From contig CAJYPK010000015.1 of the NCBI GenBank assembly GCA_913776615.1, forward strand, positions 186,001 to 250,000: a DNA stretch of 64,000 bases. The letters are read 5' to 3'. The notes beneath the pieces are model-generated. The model was not told the DNA's origin, searched no databases, and was given only the letters and a program-made list of their open reading frames with translations. A program made the position numbers and the translations under genes. Below are positions 32,413 through 40,203 of the stretch, one piece after another (position 1 is the first letter of the stretch; each line of letters begins with the position of its first letter). Source of the DNA: an uncultured Hymenobacter sp. (GTDB lineage Bacteria; Bacteroidota; Bacteroidia; Cytophagales; Hymenobacteraceae).

Positions 32413-33048
32413 ATGGAACCCCTGCAGCCGAGCGACTCCGCGCTCATCGACCTCTACCTGGCCGGCCGCGAAGCGGCATTTGCCCAGCTGCTCCAGCGCT
32501 ATCAAGCGCGGGTCTACACCACTATACACCTAGTGGTGCGCGACGAAGACCTGGCCGACGACCTTACCCAGGATACGTTTATCAAGGCCATTCACACGCT
32601 CAAAAGCGGGCGCTACCAAGACGAGGGCAAATTTGGCTCTTGGCTGTGCCGTATTGCGCACAACCTGGCCATTGACTCCTTCCGCCGATCAAAAAGAGCT
32701 CCTCAAACCAGCCTCGATGACAACACGGGGCTGGCAAATTCGTTACACCTAGCCGAGGAATCGGCCGACGATGCGCTGGGCCGCGAGGAGAGTCATGCTC
32801 ATCTACGTCAGCTCATTCAGCAACTGCCCGCCGCCCAGAAAGAAGTACTACTGATGCGCCATTACGGCGACATGAGTTTCCAGGAAATCGCCGACGCAAC
32901 CGGCGTCAGTATCAATACCGCGCTGGGCCGCATGCGTTACGCACTCATCAACCTGCGGAAGAAAATGGCCGCCCATACGCTCCTTTATGATTCAAACCTT
33001 ACCCCACTCAACGTTGCTTCGCTACGTGTACAACGAATTGCCAGCTGA
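32413..33048 (+). CDS. ECF-type RNA polymerase sigma factor
   Basis: A 211-residue sigma factor. Region 2: AFAQLLQRYQARVYTTIHLV ... LADDLTQDTFIKAIHTLKSG ... WLCRIAHNLAIDSFRR; region 4: QKEVLLMRHYGDMSFQEIADATGVSINTALGRMRYA. After the normal end (NLRKKMAAH) the frame runs on about 24 residues because it overlaps the start of the next gene by 62 bases. Probable stress- or envelope-responsive regulator; targets unknown. Confidence 0.94.
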   Translation: MEPLQPSDSALIDLYLAGREAAFAQLLQRYQARVYTTIHLVVRDEDLADDLTQDTFIKAIHTLKSGRYQDEGKFGSWLCRIAHNLAIDSFRRSKRAPQTSLDDNTGLANSLHLAEESADDALGREESHAHLRQLIQQLPAAQKEVLLMRHYGDMSFQEIADATGVSINTALGRMRYALINLRKKMAAHTLLYDSNLTPLNVASLRVQRIAS

Positions 33049-33211
33049 CGAGCGGCACGAGGTCGAGGATGCCCTGCTGCACGACCCCGAGCTCGCCGCC
33101 GTCTGTGCCGACCTGCTGCTCGCTCAACGCGCGCTCGACCACCTGGCCCGCGGCCCCCGGCCCACTACCACGGCGGCCATCTTACAGTACTCGCGCACAT
33201 TTTTGCGGTAG
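32987..33211 (+). CDS. Small protein overlapping the sigma gene, putative anti-sigma
   Basis: A 74-residue acidic, helical protein (LLRYVYNELPADERHEVEDALLHDPELAAVCADLLLAQRAL shortened here to its sense) that starts inside the sigma gene and overlaps it by 62 bases in another frame. The L-L-R-Y-x-Y-N-E-L-P start followed by paired helices is characteristic of small proteins encoded after ECF sigma genes in this group and resembles the N-terminal sigma-binding part of anti-sigma factors, here without any TM helix. Function as a soluble anti-sigma is inferred from position and shape. Overlap suggests coupled synthesis. Confidence 0.75.
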   Translation: MIQTLPHSTLLRYVYNELPADERHEVEDALLHDPELAAVCADLLLAQRALDHLARGPRPTTTAAILQYSRTFLR

Positions 33212-33306
33212 CTATTAGCCATTAGCGGCTAGCTGTTAGCTTTGTACAAATGGCTTTCTAGTCATTCTCACAACAAGCTAATAGCTAGTCGCTAATGGCT
33301 AACAGC
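33211..33306. repeat. 30-bp imperfect inverted repeat of TTAGC units
   Basis: Arms 33211-33240 and 33277-33306 are complementary at 27 of 30 positions, around a 36-base spacer containing the palindrome TTTGTACAAA. Arms are built of recurring GCTA/TTAGC units. The left arm starts at the last base of the upstream stop codon and the right arm ends 6 bases before ATG 33313 of nth. Confidence 0.7.
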
Positions 33307-33312
33307 TTCAAA

Positions 33313-34002
33313 ATGACGCGTCCCGAACGGTTTCGCCGCTTTCTCGACTACTTTACTACTAATTTTCCGGAGCCGAAAACCGAGCTGGCCTACCGCAATC
33401 CCTACGAGCTGATCGTGGCCGTGGTGCTGAGCGCGCAGTGCACCGATAAGCGGGTAAATCAGGTAATGCCCGCGCTACTGGCGCAGTTTCCGACCGCCGC
33501 CGAGCTGGGCGCGGCCACGGCCGAGGAGATTTTTCCCTTTATCCGCAGCGTTTCCTATCCCAATAACAAGGCCAAGCATCTGGCGGGCCTGGGGCGCTTA
33601 CTCACCGCAGAGTTTGGCGGCGAGGTGCCCAGCACCATCGAGGAACTGCAACGCCTGCCCGGCGTGGGGCGCAAGACGGCCAACGTGGTTGTCTCGGTAA
33701 TTTACAACCAGCCCGCAATGGCCGTGGATACGCACGTTTTTCGGGTGTCGCACCGGCTGGGGCTAGTACCCAAAACAGCTACCACGCCGCTGGCCGTGGA
33801 AAAGGCGCTGATCAAGTACATCCCGCAGGAGGCAGTACCCAAGGCCCACCACTGGCTCATTCTGCACGGGCGCTACGTGTGCGTGGCGCGCTCACCCAAG
33901 TGCAGCGCGTGCCCCCTCACCGATTTTTGCGCCTACTATGCCAAGGAAATGGGTAATAAGAGTGATGGGAGTAGTCTGAGTAACAGGAGTAATGCTCAAT
34001 AA
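33313..34002 (+). CDS. nth: Endonuclease III
   Basis: A 229-residue base-excision repair glycosylase/AP lyase for oxidised pyrimidines. Seen: helix-hairpin-helix LPGVGRKTANVV with the catalytic Lys, AVDTHVFRVSHRLG with the catalytic Asp and the [4Fe-4S] ligands spaced C-x6-C-x2-C-x5-C (CVARSPKCSACPLTDFC). An ATG at 33295 would add 6 residues, but it lies inside the right arm of the inverted repeat, so 33313 (MTRPERFRRF) is preferred. The last 17 residues (GNKSDGSSLSNRSNAQ) come from a repeat element and are not part of the family. Its stop overlaps the converging esterase by 7 bases. Confidence 0.96.
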   Translation: MTRPERFRRFLDYFTTNFPEPKTELAYRNPYELIVAVVLSAQCTDKRVNQVMPALLAQFPTAAELGAATAEEIFPFIRSVSYPNNKAKHLAGLGRLLTAEFGGEVPSTIEELQRLPGVGRKTANVVVSVIYNQPAMAVDTHVFRVSHRLGLVPKTATTPLAVEKALIKYIPQEAVPKAHHWLILHGRYVCVARSPKCSACPLTDFCAYYAKEMGNKSDGSSLSNRSNAQ

Positions 34003-34055
34003 TCAGTTAGAGTAGTAATATTGTCATTACTCTCGTTACTCTCATTACTCTTCCC
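33952..34055. repeat. GAGTAA-unit inverted repeat across two converging 3' ends
   Basis: Plus-strand units AGAGTGATG, GGAGTAGTCT, GAGTAACAG, GAGTAATGC (33959-33995) face minus-strand units AGAGTAATGA, GAGTAACGA, GAGTAATGA (34050-34024). The inner GAGTAACnnGAGTAATG segments match at 15 of 17. The arms lie within the last codons of nth and of the esterase, which supply both Ser/Asn-rich tails. Confidence 0.65.
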
Positions 34056-35204
34056 AAAGAGCCAGCGGTAGGCCGGCCCAAACTCGCGCCGCCAAAACCA
34101 TTCGGCGTGCTGGCCATCGGGCAGTGGGTGAAAAGCCAGGTTGCTGGCAGGCACGCCGGCCGCGTGCAGCGCATCGCACACGGCGGCCATTGCTTTCACC
34201 ATTGTGGGGCTTTCTTCGGTGCCGCACACGAAGTACCAGCGGGTATCGGGCCGGGGGGCCTGCTGCGCCGCGTAGGCCAGCAGCGCCGAGCCAGCAAACC
34301 AATAGGCCGGCGAGAACACGCCCACCCGCCCAAATACCGCCGGGTAGCGCAGCGCCGCGTAGGTGGCCAGCAGCCCGCCCATGCTGGAGCCCGCAATGCC
34401 GGTAGTGGCCCGCCCTGGCTGGGTACGGTAGTGATGGTCGATGTAGGGCTTGAGCGTATGCACTAGAAAGTCAACGTATTGCTCGCCCTCACCCCCGCGC
34501 CCGGTGCGGCGGTTGCGCCAGGGCGAATACTCGTCGAGGCGGTGCTTGCTGCCGTTGTCCACCGCTACCACGAGGCAGCCGCCCAGGTCTTGGCCGCTGG
34601 CCGCCAGCTCATCGAGGGTTTCGTCGACGCCCCACTCCCCGGCGAAGGAAGTGTATTGGTCGAATACGTTTTGGCCATCTTGCAGGTAGAGCACGGGGTA
34701 ATGAGCCGTGCTCTCGGCGTAGCCGGGGGGCAGGTACACCCACACGCGGCGCGTACGCCGCAGTTGCGGCAGGGCAAAGGCGGGGCTGATAATCCGTACA
34801 TTGGGCGAAGCCGAATGCTGGCGCGGCGGAATGCAGCCGCCCTGGTCTTCCCAGTTGAGCACTTGCAGCTCGACTTCGCGGGGGTCGTGGCCGAAGAGGT
34901 AGCGGCGGTTGGGAATGGCCCGGTTATCGGCATCGGTTTCGATGGTGGGCCAGCTGCCCCGACACAGCTTATAGTCGAGGATGCCCCGGCCGGGCGGCAG
35001 CGTGAGGTAGTAACTCTGCGCCGCGGCATCGTAGCTGAAGGCGTAGGCCGGGTCGTCGGTGGTCCAGCCGTTGCACGAGCCCGTGAGGTAGATGGTAGCC
35101 CCGGCCGGCGTATTGACCGGCACGCTGGTGAGGCGGAAAGTAACCGGCTGACGCCGGCTTTTTCGACCCAACCGGGTAAGCAGGCGAGAGAAAAGCTTTT
35201 TCAT
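33996..35204 (-). CDS. Esterase D-family hydrolase with N-terminal carbohydrate-binding-like domain
   Basis: A 402-residue protein. Residues 17-110 (VTFRLTSVPVNTPAGATIYL, SCNGW, FGHDPREVELQVLNW) look like a CBM20/CBM48-type beta-sandwich. From about 125 an esterase (PF00756-like) fold: RRVWVYLPPGYAES, YPVLYLQDGQN, nucleophile GIAGSSMGGLLA, acid region VCGTEESPTMV and final His in PDGQHAEWFWRREF. Start ATG 35204 gives a short cationic, weakly hydrophobic N-terminus; export is uncertain. The C-tail (KSNESNESNDNITTLTDY) is encoded by the repeat at 33952-34055. Comparable Bacteroidota proteins degrade polysaccharide-linked esters or siderophore esters; the substrate here is unknown. Confidence 0.88.
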   Translation of the reverse strand: MKKLFSRLLTRLGRKSRRQPVTFRLTSVPVNTPAGATIYLTGSCNGWTTDDPAYAFSYDAAAQSYYLTLPPGRGILDYKLCRGSWPTIETDADNRAIPNRRYLFGHDPREVELQVLNWEDQGGCIPPRQHSASPNVRIISPAFALPQLRRTRRVWVYLPPGYAESTAHYPVLYLQDGQNVFDQYTSFAGEWGVDETLDELAASGQDLGGCLVVAVDNGSKHRLDEYSPWRNRRTGRGGEGEQYVDFLVHTLKPYIDHHYRTQPGRATTGIAGSSMGGLLATYAALRYPAVFGRVGVFSPAYWFAGSALLAYAAQQAPRPDTRWYFVCGTEESPTMVKAMAAVCDALHAAGVPASNLAFHPLPDGQHAEWFWRREFGPAYRWLFGKSNESNESNDNITTLTDY

Positions 35205-35292
35205 TATAGCACGAAAGCCAGGCAGCAACTCCTTAGCCAGCAGCAATTATAATTTATAATGTGTTGCTTATCAACAAACAACAGTTCTACAA

Positions 35293-35318
35293 ACGCGCAA
35301 ACCTGGTATATTGCGCGT
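35293..35318. promoter_or_regulatory. 8-bp perfect inverted repeat with TATATTGC element
   Basis: ACGCGCAA (35293-35300) is matched by TTGCGCGT (35311-35318) with a 10-base loop. TATATTGC (35307-35314), one mismatch from TAnnTTTG, overlaps the right arm and lies about 65 bases before the ATG at 35380. It may be a promoter with an overlapping operator. Confidence 0.4.
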
Positions 35319-35379
35319 TCCACAAGCCCCACTGGCAAAGCTGCCAGCCGAGCACAGTAACCAATTAGACAGCTAGCTG

Positions 35380-36096
35380 ATGGGCATTTCTATACGGAGG
35401 ATAATTGGCGGTGCAGCTCTGGTACTTCCACTTTGCACGCACGCGCAGCAGGCACCGGCCGATACTATGGCTGCTACGTTGCCCTACGTTGCCTTTCAGC
35501 CAACCAGTGCGACGACCGACCGCTTACTAAGCGGTACGGAATATTTGGATTATACGCTGGGCAATACGATTGGCAACCAATTTTATCTGACTAATATCGC
35601 CCAGCGAGGCAGCGTTCACTACGATGGTCGCTACTTTACGAAAGTACCGCTGCTTTACGACCTGAAATTAGATCAGCTCATTCTGGCCGACACGGCACGC
35701 AACGTCAAATTGCGGCTAATCAACGAGCGCATTGCCTTCTTCGTGCTGGGCGGGCAGCGCTTCGTGCCACTGCGCGCAGATGCGCCCGATGTGCCAGCCG
35801 GCTTTTATCAGCTCTTGCTAGATGGCCGCGTGCGGCTACTGGCTCGCCGCAGCAAAAGAGTAACCGAAGAGATTGTGCAGCAGCATTTGAGTTTTGTTTA
35901 TAAAGAAACCGGGCGCCTTTTTATTCAAACCGAAGGGAAGCTGACCGAAATTACCAAGCTGAGTAGTCTGCTCGCCATTCTGGCGGATCATAAAGCCGAG
36001 CTGCAAAAGTTTTCCCGCAGCAACAAACTCAAATTCAGCGCTTCGGAGCGCGAACTATCCGCAACCCGCTTGGTGGCTTACTACAATAGTTTGTAG
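35380..36096 (+). CDS. Secreted hypothetical protein upstream of TonB receptor
   Basis: A 238-residue protein with signal peptide (GGAALVLPLCTHAQ, cleavage near residue 23). The rest is mixed: YLDYTLGNTIGNQFYLTN, SVHYDGRYFTKVPLLYDLKL (strand-rich) and a C-terminal helical part rich in Lys/Glu/Leu (AILADHKAELQKFSRSNKL). No TM helices in the mature form. I recognise no named domain. It precedes the TonB receptor by 83 bases and may belong to that outer-membrane locus. Confidence 0.75.
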   Translation: MGISIRRIIGGAALVLPLCTHAQQAPADTMAATLPYVAFQPTSATTDRLLSGTEYLDYTLGNTIGNQFYLTNIAQRGSVHYDGRYFTKVPLLYDLKLDQLILADTARNVKLRLINERIAFFVLGGQRFVPLRADAPDVPAGFYQLLLDGRVRLLARRSKRVTEEIVQQHLSFVYKETGRLFIQTEGKLTEITKLSSLLAILADHKAELQKFSRSNKLKFSASERELSATRLVAYYNSL

Positions 36097-36179
36097 CCCT
36101 GGGCGGCCATTATCCGCGCTCGGCCGCCAGGGTATTGCTACCACGGGCAGGCGCTGCTACCTCATTTCCGCCGTTGGCT

Positions 36180-38960
36180 ATGATAAAACTGCTTACCCGC
36201 TACCTCTACCCGGTACTAGTGCTAGGCCTGCTGACTGGCCCGCTCGCCAGCTATGGGCAACAACCGGGCGCGCTCATCAGCGGGGATTTCCGGCGCCTGA
36301 GCTTCGAGCAGTTTGTCCGCCAAATCGAGGCTACTACCCCTTATCACTTCTATTTCAAGCCGGGCACGGTGGATAGCCTGGTAGTCGACGTGCAGGTGAC
36401 CAGCCAACCGCTGGCCGCCGTGTTGCAGCAGGTATTACGGCCCACCCGACTGCATTTTGCCATCGACGCGGCCAATCGGGTGTACGTTACGACGGGCGCG
36501 CCGATTCAAGTGGAGTTGCCCGCCGATATGTTTCAGGCCCCTTTGCCCGGGGCGGCACCGCGCAGCAGCCCAACCCCGTCCGCGCCCAGCCCGCAGGATA
36601 AGCAGCCCCTGGCGGGCACCTCCGAGTTCAAGGTATACGCTATCGGACCACGCCAGGCGCTGGCCCCGGGCGGCAAGGCTACGCTGACCGGCCGCGTGCA
36701 GACGACAAAATCGGGCGAGCCGGTGATCGGGGCCGCCGTTTACGTCGATGTTCCTCCCATTGGCGTGACTACCGACCAAGCGGGACACTACGCCCTGACC
36801 CTGCCGGTAGGCCGGCACAACGTGTACATCCGGGGCCTGGGCATTAAGCTAACGAAGCGGCAAATCATGCTTTATGCCGATGGCCGGCTCGACATAGAGG
36901 TACCAACCGACGCCACTACGCTAAAGGAAGTAGTGGTGCAAGGCGAGCAAACGCGCAACATCAGCAGCCTGCGCATGGGGGTGGAAAAGCTCGATATCAA
37001 AACTATCAAAGCCGTGCCGACCGCGTTTGGAGAAGCTGACATCCTGCGCGTCGTCCTCATGCTGCCGGGAGTTAAATCCATCGGGGAGGGCAATACGGGC
37101 ATGAGCGTGCGCGGCGGCGGCACCGACCAAAACCTGGTCCTTTTCAACGACGCCGTCATTTATAATCCCTCGCACCTCTTCGGGTTCTTTTCGGCCTTCA
37201 ACCCCGACATGCTCAACTCGGTGGAGCTATATAAGAGCTCGGTACCGGCCCGCTACGGCGGCCGCCTGGCCTCGGTACTCGATGTTACTACCCGCGAAGG
37301 CAACCGAAAGCAATTTGCGGGCGCCGGGGGCATTGGGCTGCTCACGAGCCGCCTCACCCTGGAGGGCCCGCTGGCCAAGGGTAAGGGCTCCTTCATCGTA
37401 GGGGGGCGCAGCTCGTATTCCGACTGGCTGCTTCAGCGCGTGCCCGATGCCAGTCTCCGCAAGAGCTCGGCTTCTTTCTACGACGTGAGCACGCAGCTCA
37501 ACTACGACCTCAACGCGCACAACTCGCTCTCCGCCACGGGCTACTATAGCCGCGACCGGTTTCGGCTGGCCAGCGATACTACCTACCGTTACGCCAGTAT
37601 CGCGGCCAGCGCCAAGTGGAAGCACACGTTCAGCAGCAAGTTTTACGGGGTATTTACGGGCACCTACAGCCAGTACGACTACAGCCTAGCCAGCGCCCGC
37701 AACCCTACTACCGCTTCGAACTTTGCGTACCGCCTGGCGCAGAAGGGCGTTAACGCTGATTTTACGTACTACCACAGCACCCGGCACACGCTGGACTTTG
37801 GCGGCAGCGCCCTTCTCTACGACATTGCCCCCGGCCGCCTGGTCCCGGCCGGAGATTCTTCCCTCGTTATCGGTAATACGCTGCAAGCAGAAAAAGGCCT
37901 GGAAAGCGCTATCTACCTGGCCGACCGCTTCGAGGTATCGCCGCGCTTCTCGGTATACGCCGGCCTGCGCTATTCGCTTTTCAATGCCCTGGGGCCGCGG
38001 CTGGTGAACGACTACCTGCCGGGGGCCTCCAGAACCGAAAACACCATCACGGGTACTACCAGCTACGGGAGCGGCCAGGTGCTGGCTACCTACCACGGCC
38101 CCGAGGGCCGGCTGTCGGCCAAGTACATGCTCACCGACAACTCCTCGGTGAAGGCCAGCTACAACCGGATGCGCCAGTACATTCACCAGCTTTCCAATAC
38201 GACGACCGTATCGCCCATCGACAGCTGGAAGCTAAGCGACTCGAACATTCGCCCGCAGGTTGGCGACCAGGTATCGGCAGGTTACTACCGCAATTTCAAG
38301 CGCAACACCATCGAGACCTCGGTGGAGGTCTACTACAAGGTGATGCACGACTTCCTGGATTACAAGAGCGGGGCTAACCTGTTTCTGAATCCGCACATCG
38401 AAACGGAGGTCGTCAACGCCCAGGGCCGGGCCTACGGCGTCGAGTTGCTGGTGCGTAAAAACGAGGGCAAAATCAATGGCTGGCTGAGCTACACGTATTC
38501 GCGCTCGCTGGCCCGCGTCAACACGGGTACCGAACTCATCAACGGGGGCCGCTACTATCCGAGCAACTACGATAAGCCGCACGACGTGACGCTGGTAGGA
38601 AACTACCGCTTTAGCAAGCGCTTCAACGTGTCGCTCAATTTCAACTACAGCACGGGGCGGCCTATTACGCTGCCGCTGGCCAAGTACTACATCGACAATA
38701 CGCTACGGGTCTATTACTCAGACCGCAACGCCTACCGCGTACCCGACTACTACCGGGCCGACCTAGCCGTCAACTTCGAAGGCAACCACAAGGTGAAAAA
38801 GCTGGCGCACAGCTCGTGGACGCTGGCCGTGTACAACCTGACCGGGCGTAAAAATCCCTATTCCGTGTATTTCCTGTCGCAAAACGGCCAGGTCAATGGA
38901 TATCAGCTATCCATTTTTGGGCAGCCCATTCCTTCCATCACTTATAACTTCCGCTTTTAG
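36180..38960 (+). CDS. TonB-dependent receptor with STN and carboxypeptidase-like domains
   Basis: A 926-residue outer-membrane transporter. Signal peptide (LYPVLVLGLLTGPLASYGQ), STN domain about 30-100 (LSFEQFVRQIEATTPYHFYF; TSQPLAAVLQQVL), a Pro/Ala linker, CarboxypepD_reg-like domain about 160-240 (LTGRVQTTKSGEPVIGAAVY), plug about 260-380 (MSVRGGGTDQNLVLFNDAVI) and a 22-strand-type barrel ending in IPSITYNFRF with C-terminal aromatic. An STN domain in the receptor normally means regulation by a FecR/sigma pair; none lies next to it, but two orphan ECF genes are within 14 kb. It begins a group with the DUF4249 lipoprotein (1-base gap). Substrate unknown. Confidence 0.95.
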   Translation: MIKLLTRYLYPVLVLGLLTGPLASYGQQPGALISGDFRRLSFEQFVRQIEATTPYHFYFKPGTVDSLVVDVQVTSQPLAAVLQQVLRPTRLHFAIDAANRVYVTTGAPIQVELPADMFQAPLPGAAPRSSPTPSAPSPQDKQPLAGTSEFKVYAIGPRQALAPGGKATLTGRVQTTKSGEPVIGAAVYVDVPPIGVTTDQAGHYALTLPVGRHNVYIRGLGIKLTKRQIMLYADGRLDIEVPTDATTLKEVVVQGEQTRNISSLRMGVEKLDIKTIKAVPTAFGEADILRVVLMLPGVKSIGEGNTGMSVRGGGTDQNLVLFNDAVIYNPSHLFGFFSAFNPDMLNSVELYKSSVPARYGGRLASVLDVTTREGNRKQFAGAGGIGLLTSRLTLEGPLAKGKGSFIVGGRSSYSDWLLQRVPDASLRKSSASFYDVSTQLNYDLNAHNSLSATGYYSRDRFRLASDTTYRYASIAASAKWKHTFSSKFYGVFTGTYSQYDYSLASARNPTTASNFAYRLAQKGVNADFTYYHSTRHTLDFGGSALLYDIAPGRLVPAGDSSLVIGNTLQAEKGLESAIYLADRFEVSPRFSVYAGLRYSLFNALGPRLVNDYLPGASRTENTITGTTSYGSGQVLATYHGPEGRLSAKYMLTDNSSVKASYNRMRQYIHQLSNTTTVSPIDSWKLSDSNIRPQVGDQVSAGYYRNFKRNTIETSVEVYYKVMHDFLDYKSGANLFLNPHIETEVVNAQGRAYGVELLVRKNEGKINGWLSYTYSRSLARVNTGTELINGGRYYPSNYDKPHDVTLVGNYRFSKRFNVSLNFNYSTGRPITLPLAKYYIDNTLRVYYSDRNAYRVPDYYRADLAVNFEGNHKVKKLAHSSWTLAVYNLTGRKNPYSVYFLSQNGQVNGYQLSIFGQPIPSITYNFRF

Positions 38961-38961
38961 C

Positions 38962-40158
38962 ATGGCCATTTCTTTGTGGAGTAAAGCGCGCGCAGCCATG
39001 CTCTGGGCCGGGCTCGCGGGGGCGACCGGCGGCTGCGTCACCCCTTACGTGCCCGAGGTACCGGAGGCCACGCAAGACAGTCTGGTAGTCAACGGCTTTA
39101 TTAACAGCCAAGGCGTTACGACCATCCAGCTCACGCATTCGCTGGCCCTGACTTCTACCAAGGCCCCGGCGGCCGAAGCCAAAGCCACCGTTGCCATTCA
39201 GGCGCAAAACGGGCAGCGCTTTACGCTTACGGAGAACCCGGCCGGCACTTACACCTCGGCCAGCCTCAACCTCAATCCGACGTTAACTTACAAACTCGTC
39301 ATCGCCACGGCGATGGGGAAGAATTACGCAACCGATTACTTGCCCGTCAAGACTACGCCCGCCATCGACAAGGTGTACTGGAAGTACGAAAACGACGGCG
39401 TACAGCTGTACGTGGATACCCACGACGCCACTCGCAACACCACGTATTACCGCTGGAAATATCAGGAGACCTGGCAGTTTACCTCGGCCTACAATTCGCT
39501 CTTCCGGTATAATCCCGTGACCAAGCTAGTTGAGCCGCGCACCGAGGACATCTACCACTGCTGGGGCAATACCACCTCTACCATCATTACGCAGACTAAC
39601 ACTGCCCGCCTGAGCCAAGACGTAGTTCAAAAATTCCCGCTCGTCTTTTTGCCGGCCAGTTCGGCGAAGCTTCGCTACCGATATAGCATTCTGGTGCAGC
39701 AGTACGCCCAAACCAAGGAAGAATACGATTACTGGGAAACCCTGAAAAAAAACTCGGAAAGTCTGGGTACCATCAACGACCCGCTTCCTTCCCAGATCAC
39801 GGGCAACATTCGTTGCCTGAGCAATCCCGACGAGCCGGTGCTGGGCTACGTAGGTATTCACTCGGTTAGTGAGCAGCGCATTTTCATCGACCGCCAGGAG
39901 CTACCACTGTCGGTCTACGCCGTTTTTCAAACCGGCTATGAGAAATGTCAGCTGCTGGTAGAAGACCGCTGCCCGCCGCGCAGTCCCCGCCTTCCCCCAG
40001 GCGTTACCGAAGTTTTCAATTCTCCGGAGCTAACGATGGTTAGCGTCGGCGACAGTTCGAGCAACAGACTGACCTCCTGCAAATACTACGGGGCCTTCAC
40101 CGACTGCGTAGACTGCCGGCTGCGTGGCACCAATGTCAAGCCTAGCTTCTGGAAGTAG
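38962..40158 (+). CDS. DUF4249 family lipoprotein
   Basis: A 398-residue outer-membrane lipoprotein. Lipobox AGATGGC places the lipidated Cys at about residue 25. DUF4249 features: YVPEVPEATQDSLVVNGFIN right after the lipid site, TTIQLTHSLAL, the Gly/Tyr strand pattern of the N-terminal beta-sandwich and late Cys pairs (RCLSN ... CQLLVEDRC ... CKYYG ... CVDC) that may form disulfides. ATG 38962 is one base after the receptor's stop, so it is translated with it. DUF4249 proteins regularly accompany carboxypeptidase-like TonB receptors and are thought to be surface partners, similar in role to SusD. Confidence 0.92.
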   Translation: MAISLWSKARAAMLWAGLAGATGGCVTPYVPEVPEATQDSLVVNGFINSQGVTTIQLTHSLALTSTKAPAAEAKATVAIQAQNGQRFTLTENPAGTYTSASLNLNPTLTYKLVIATAMGKNYATDYLPVKTTPAIDKVYWKYENDGVQLYVDTHDATRNTTYYRWKYQETWQFTSAYNSLFRYNPVTKLVEPRTEDIYHCWGNTTSTIITQTNTARLSQDVVQKFPLVFLPASSAKLRYRYSILVQQYAQTKEEYDYWETLKKNSESLGTINDPLPSQITGNIRCLSNPDEPVLGYVGIHSVSEQRIFIDRQELPLSVYAVFQTGYEKCQLLVEDRCPPRSPRLPPGVTEVFNSPELTMVSVGDSSSNRLTSCKYYGAFTDCVDCRLRGTNVKPSFWK

Positions 40159-40203
40159 CTCATGGTCAACTCCTGATTTCTTACCACTCTCACCGCTTTT
40201 AGC

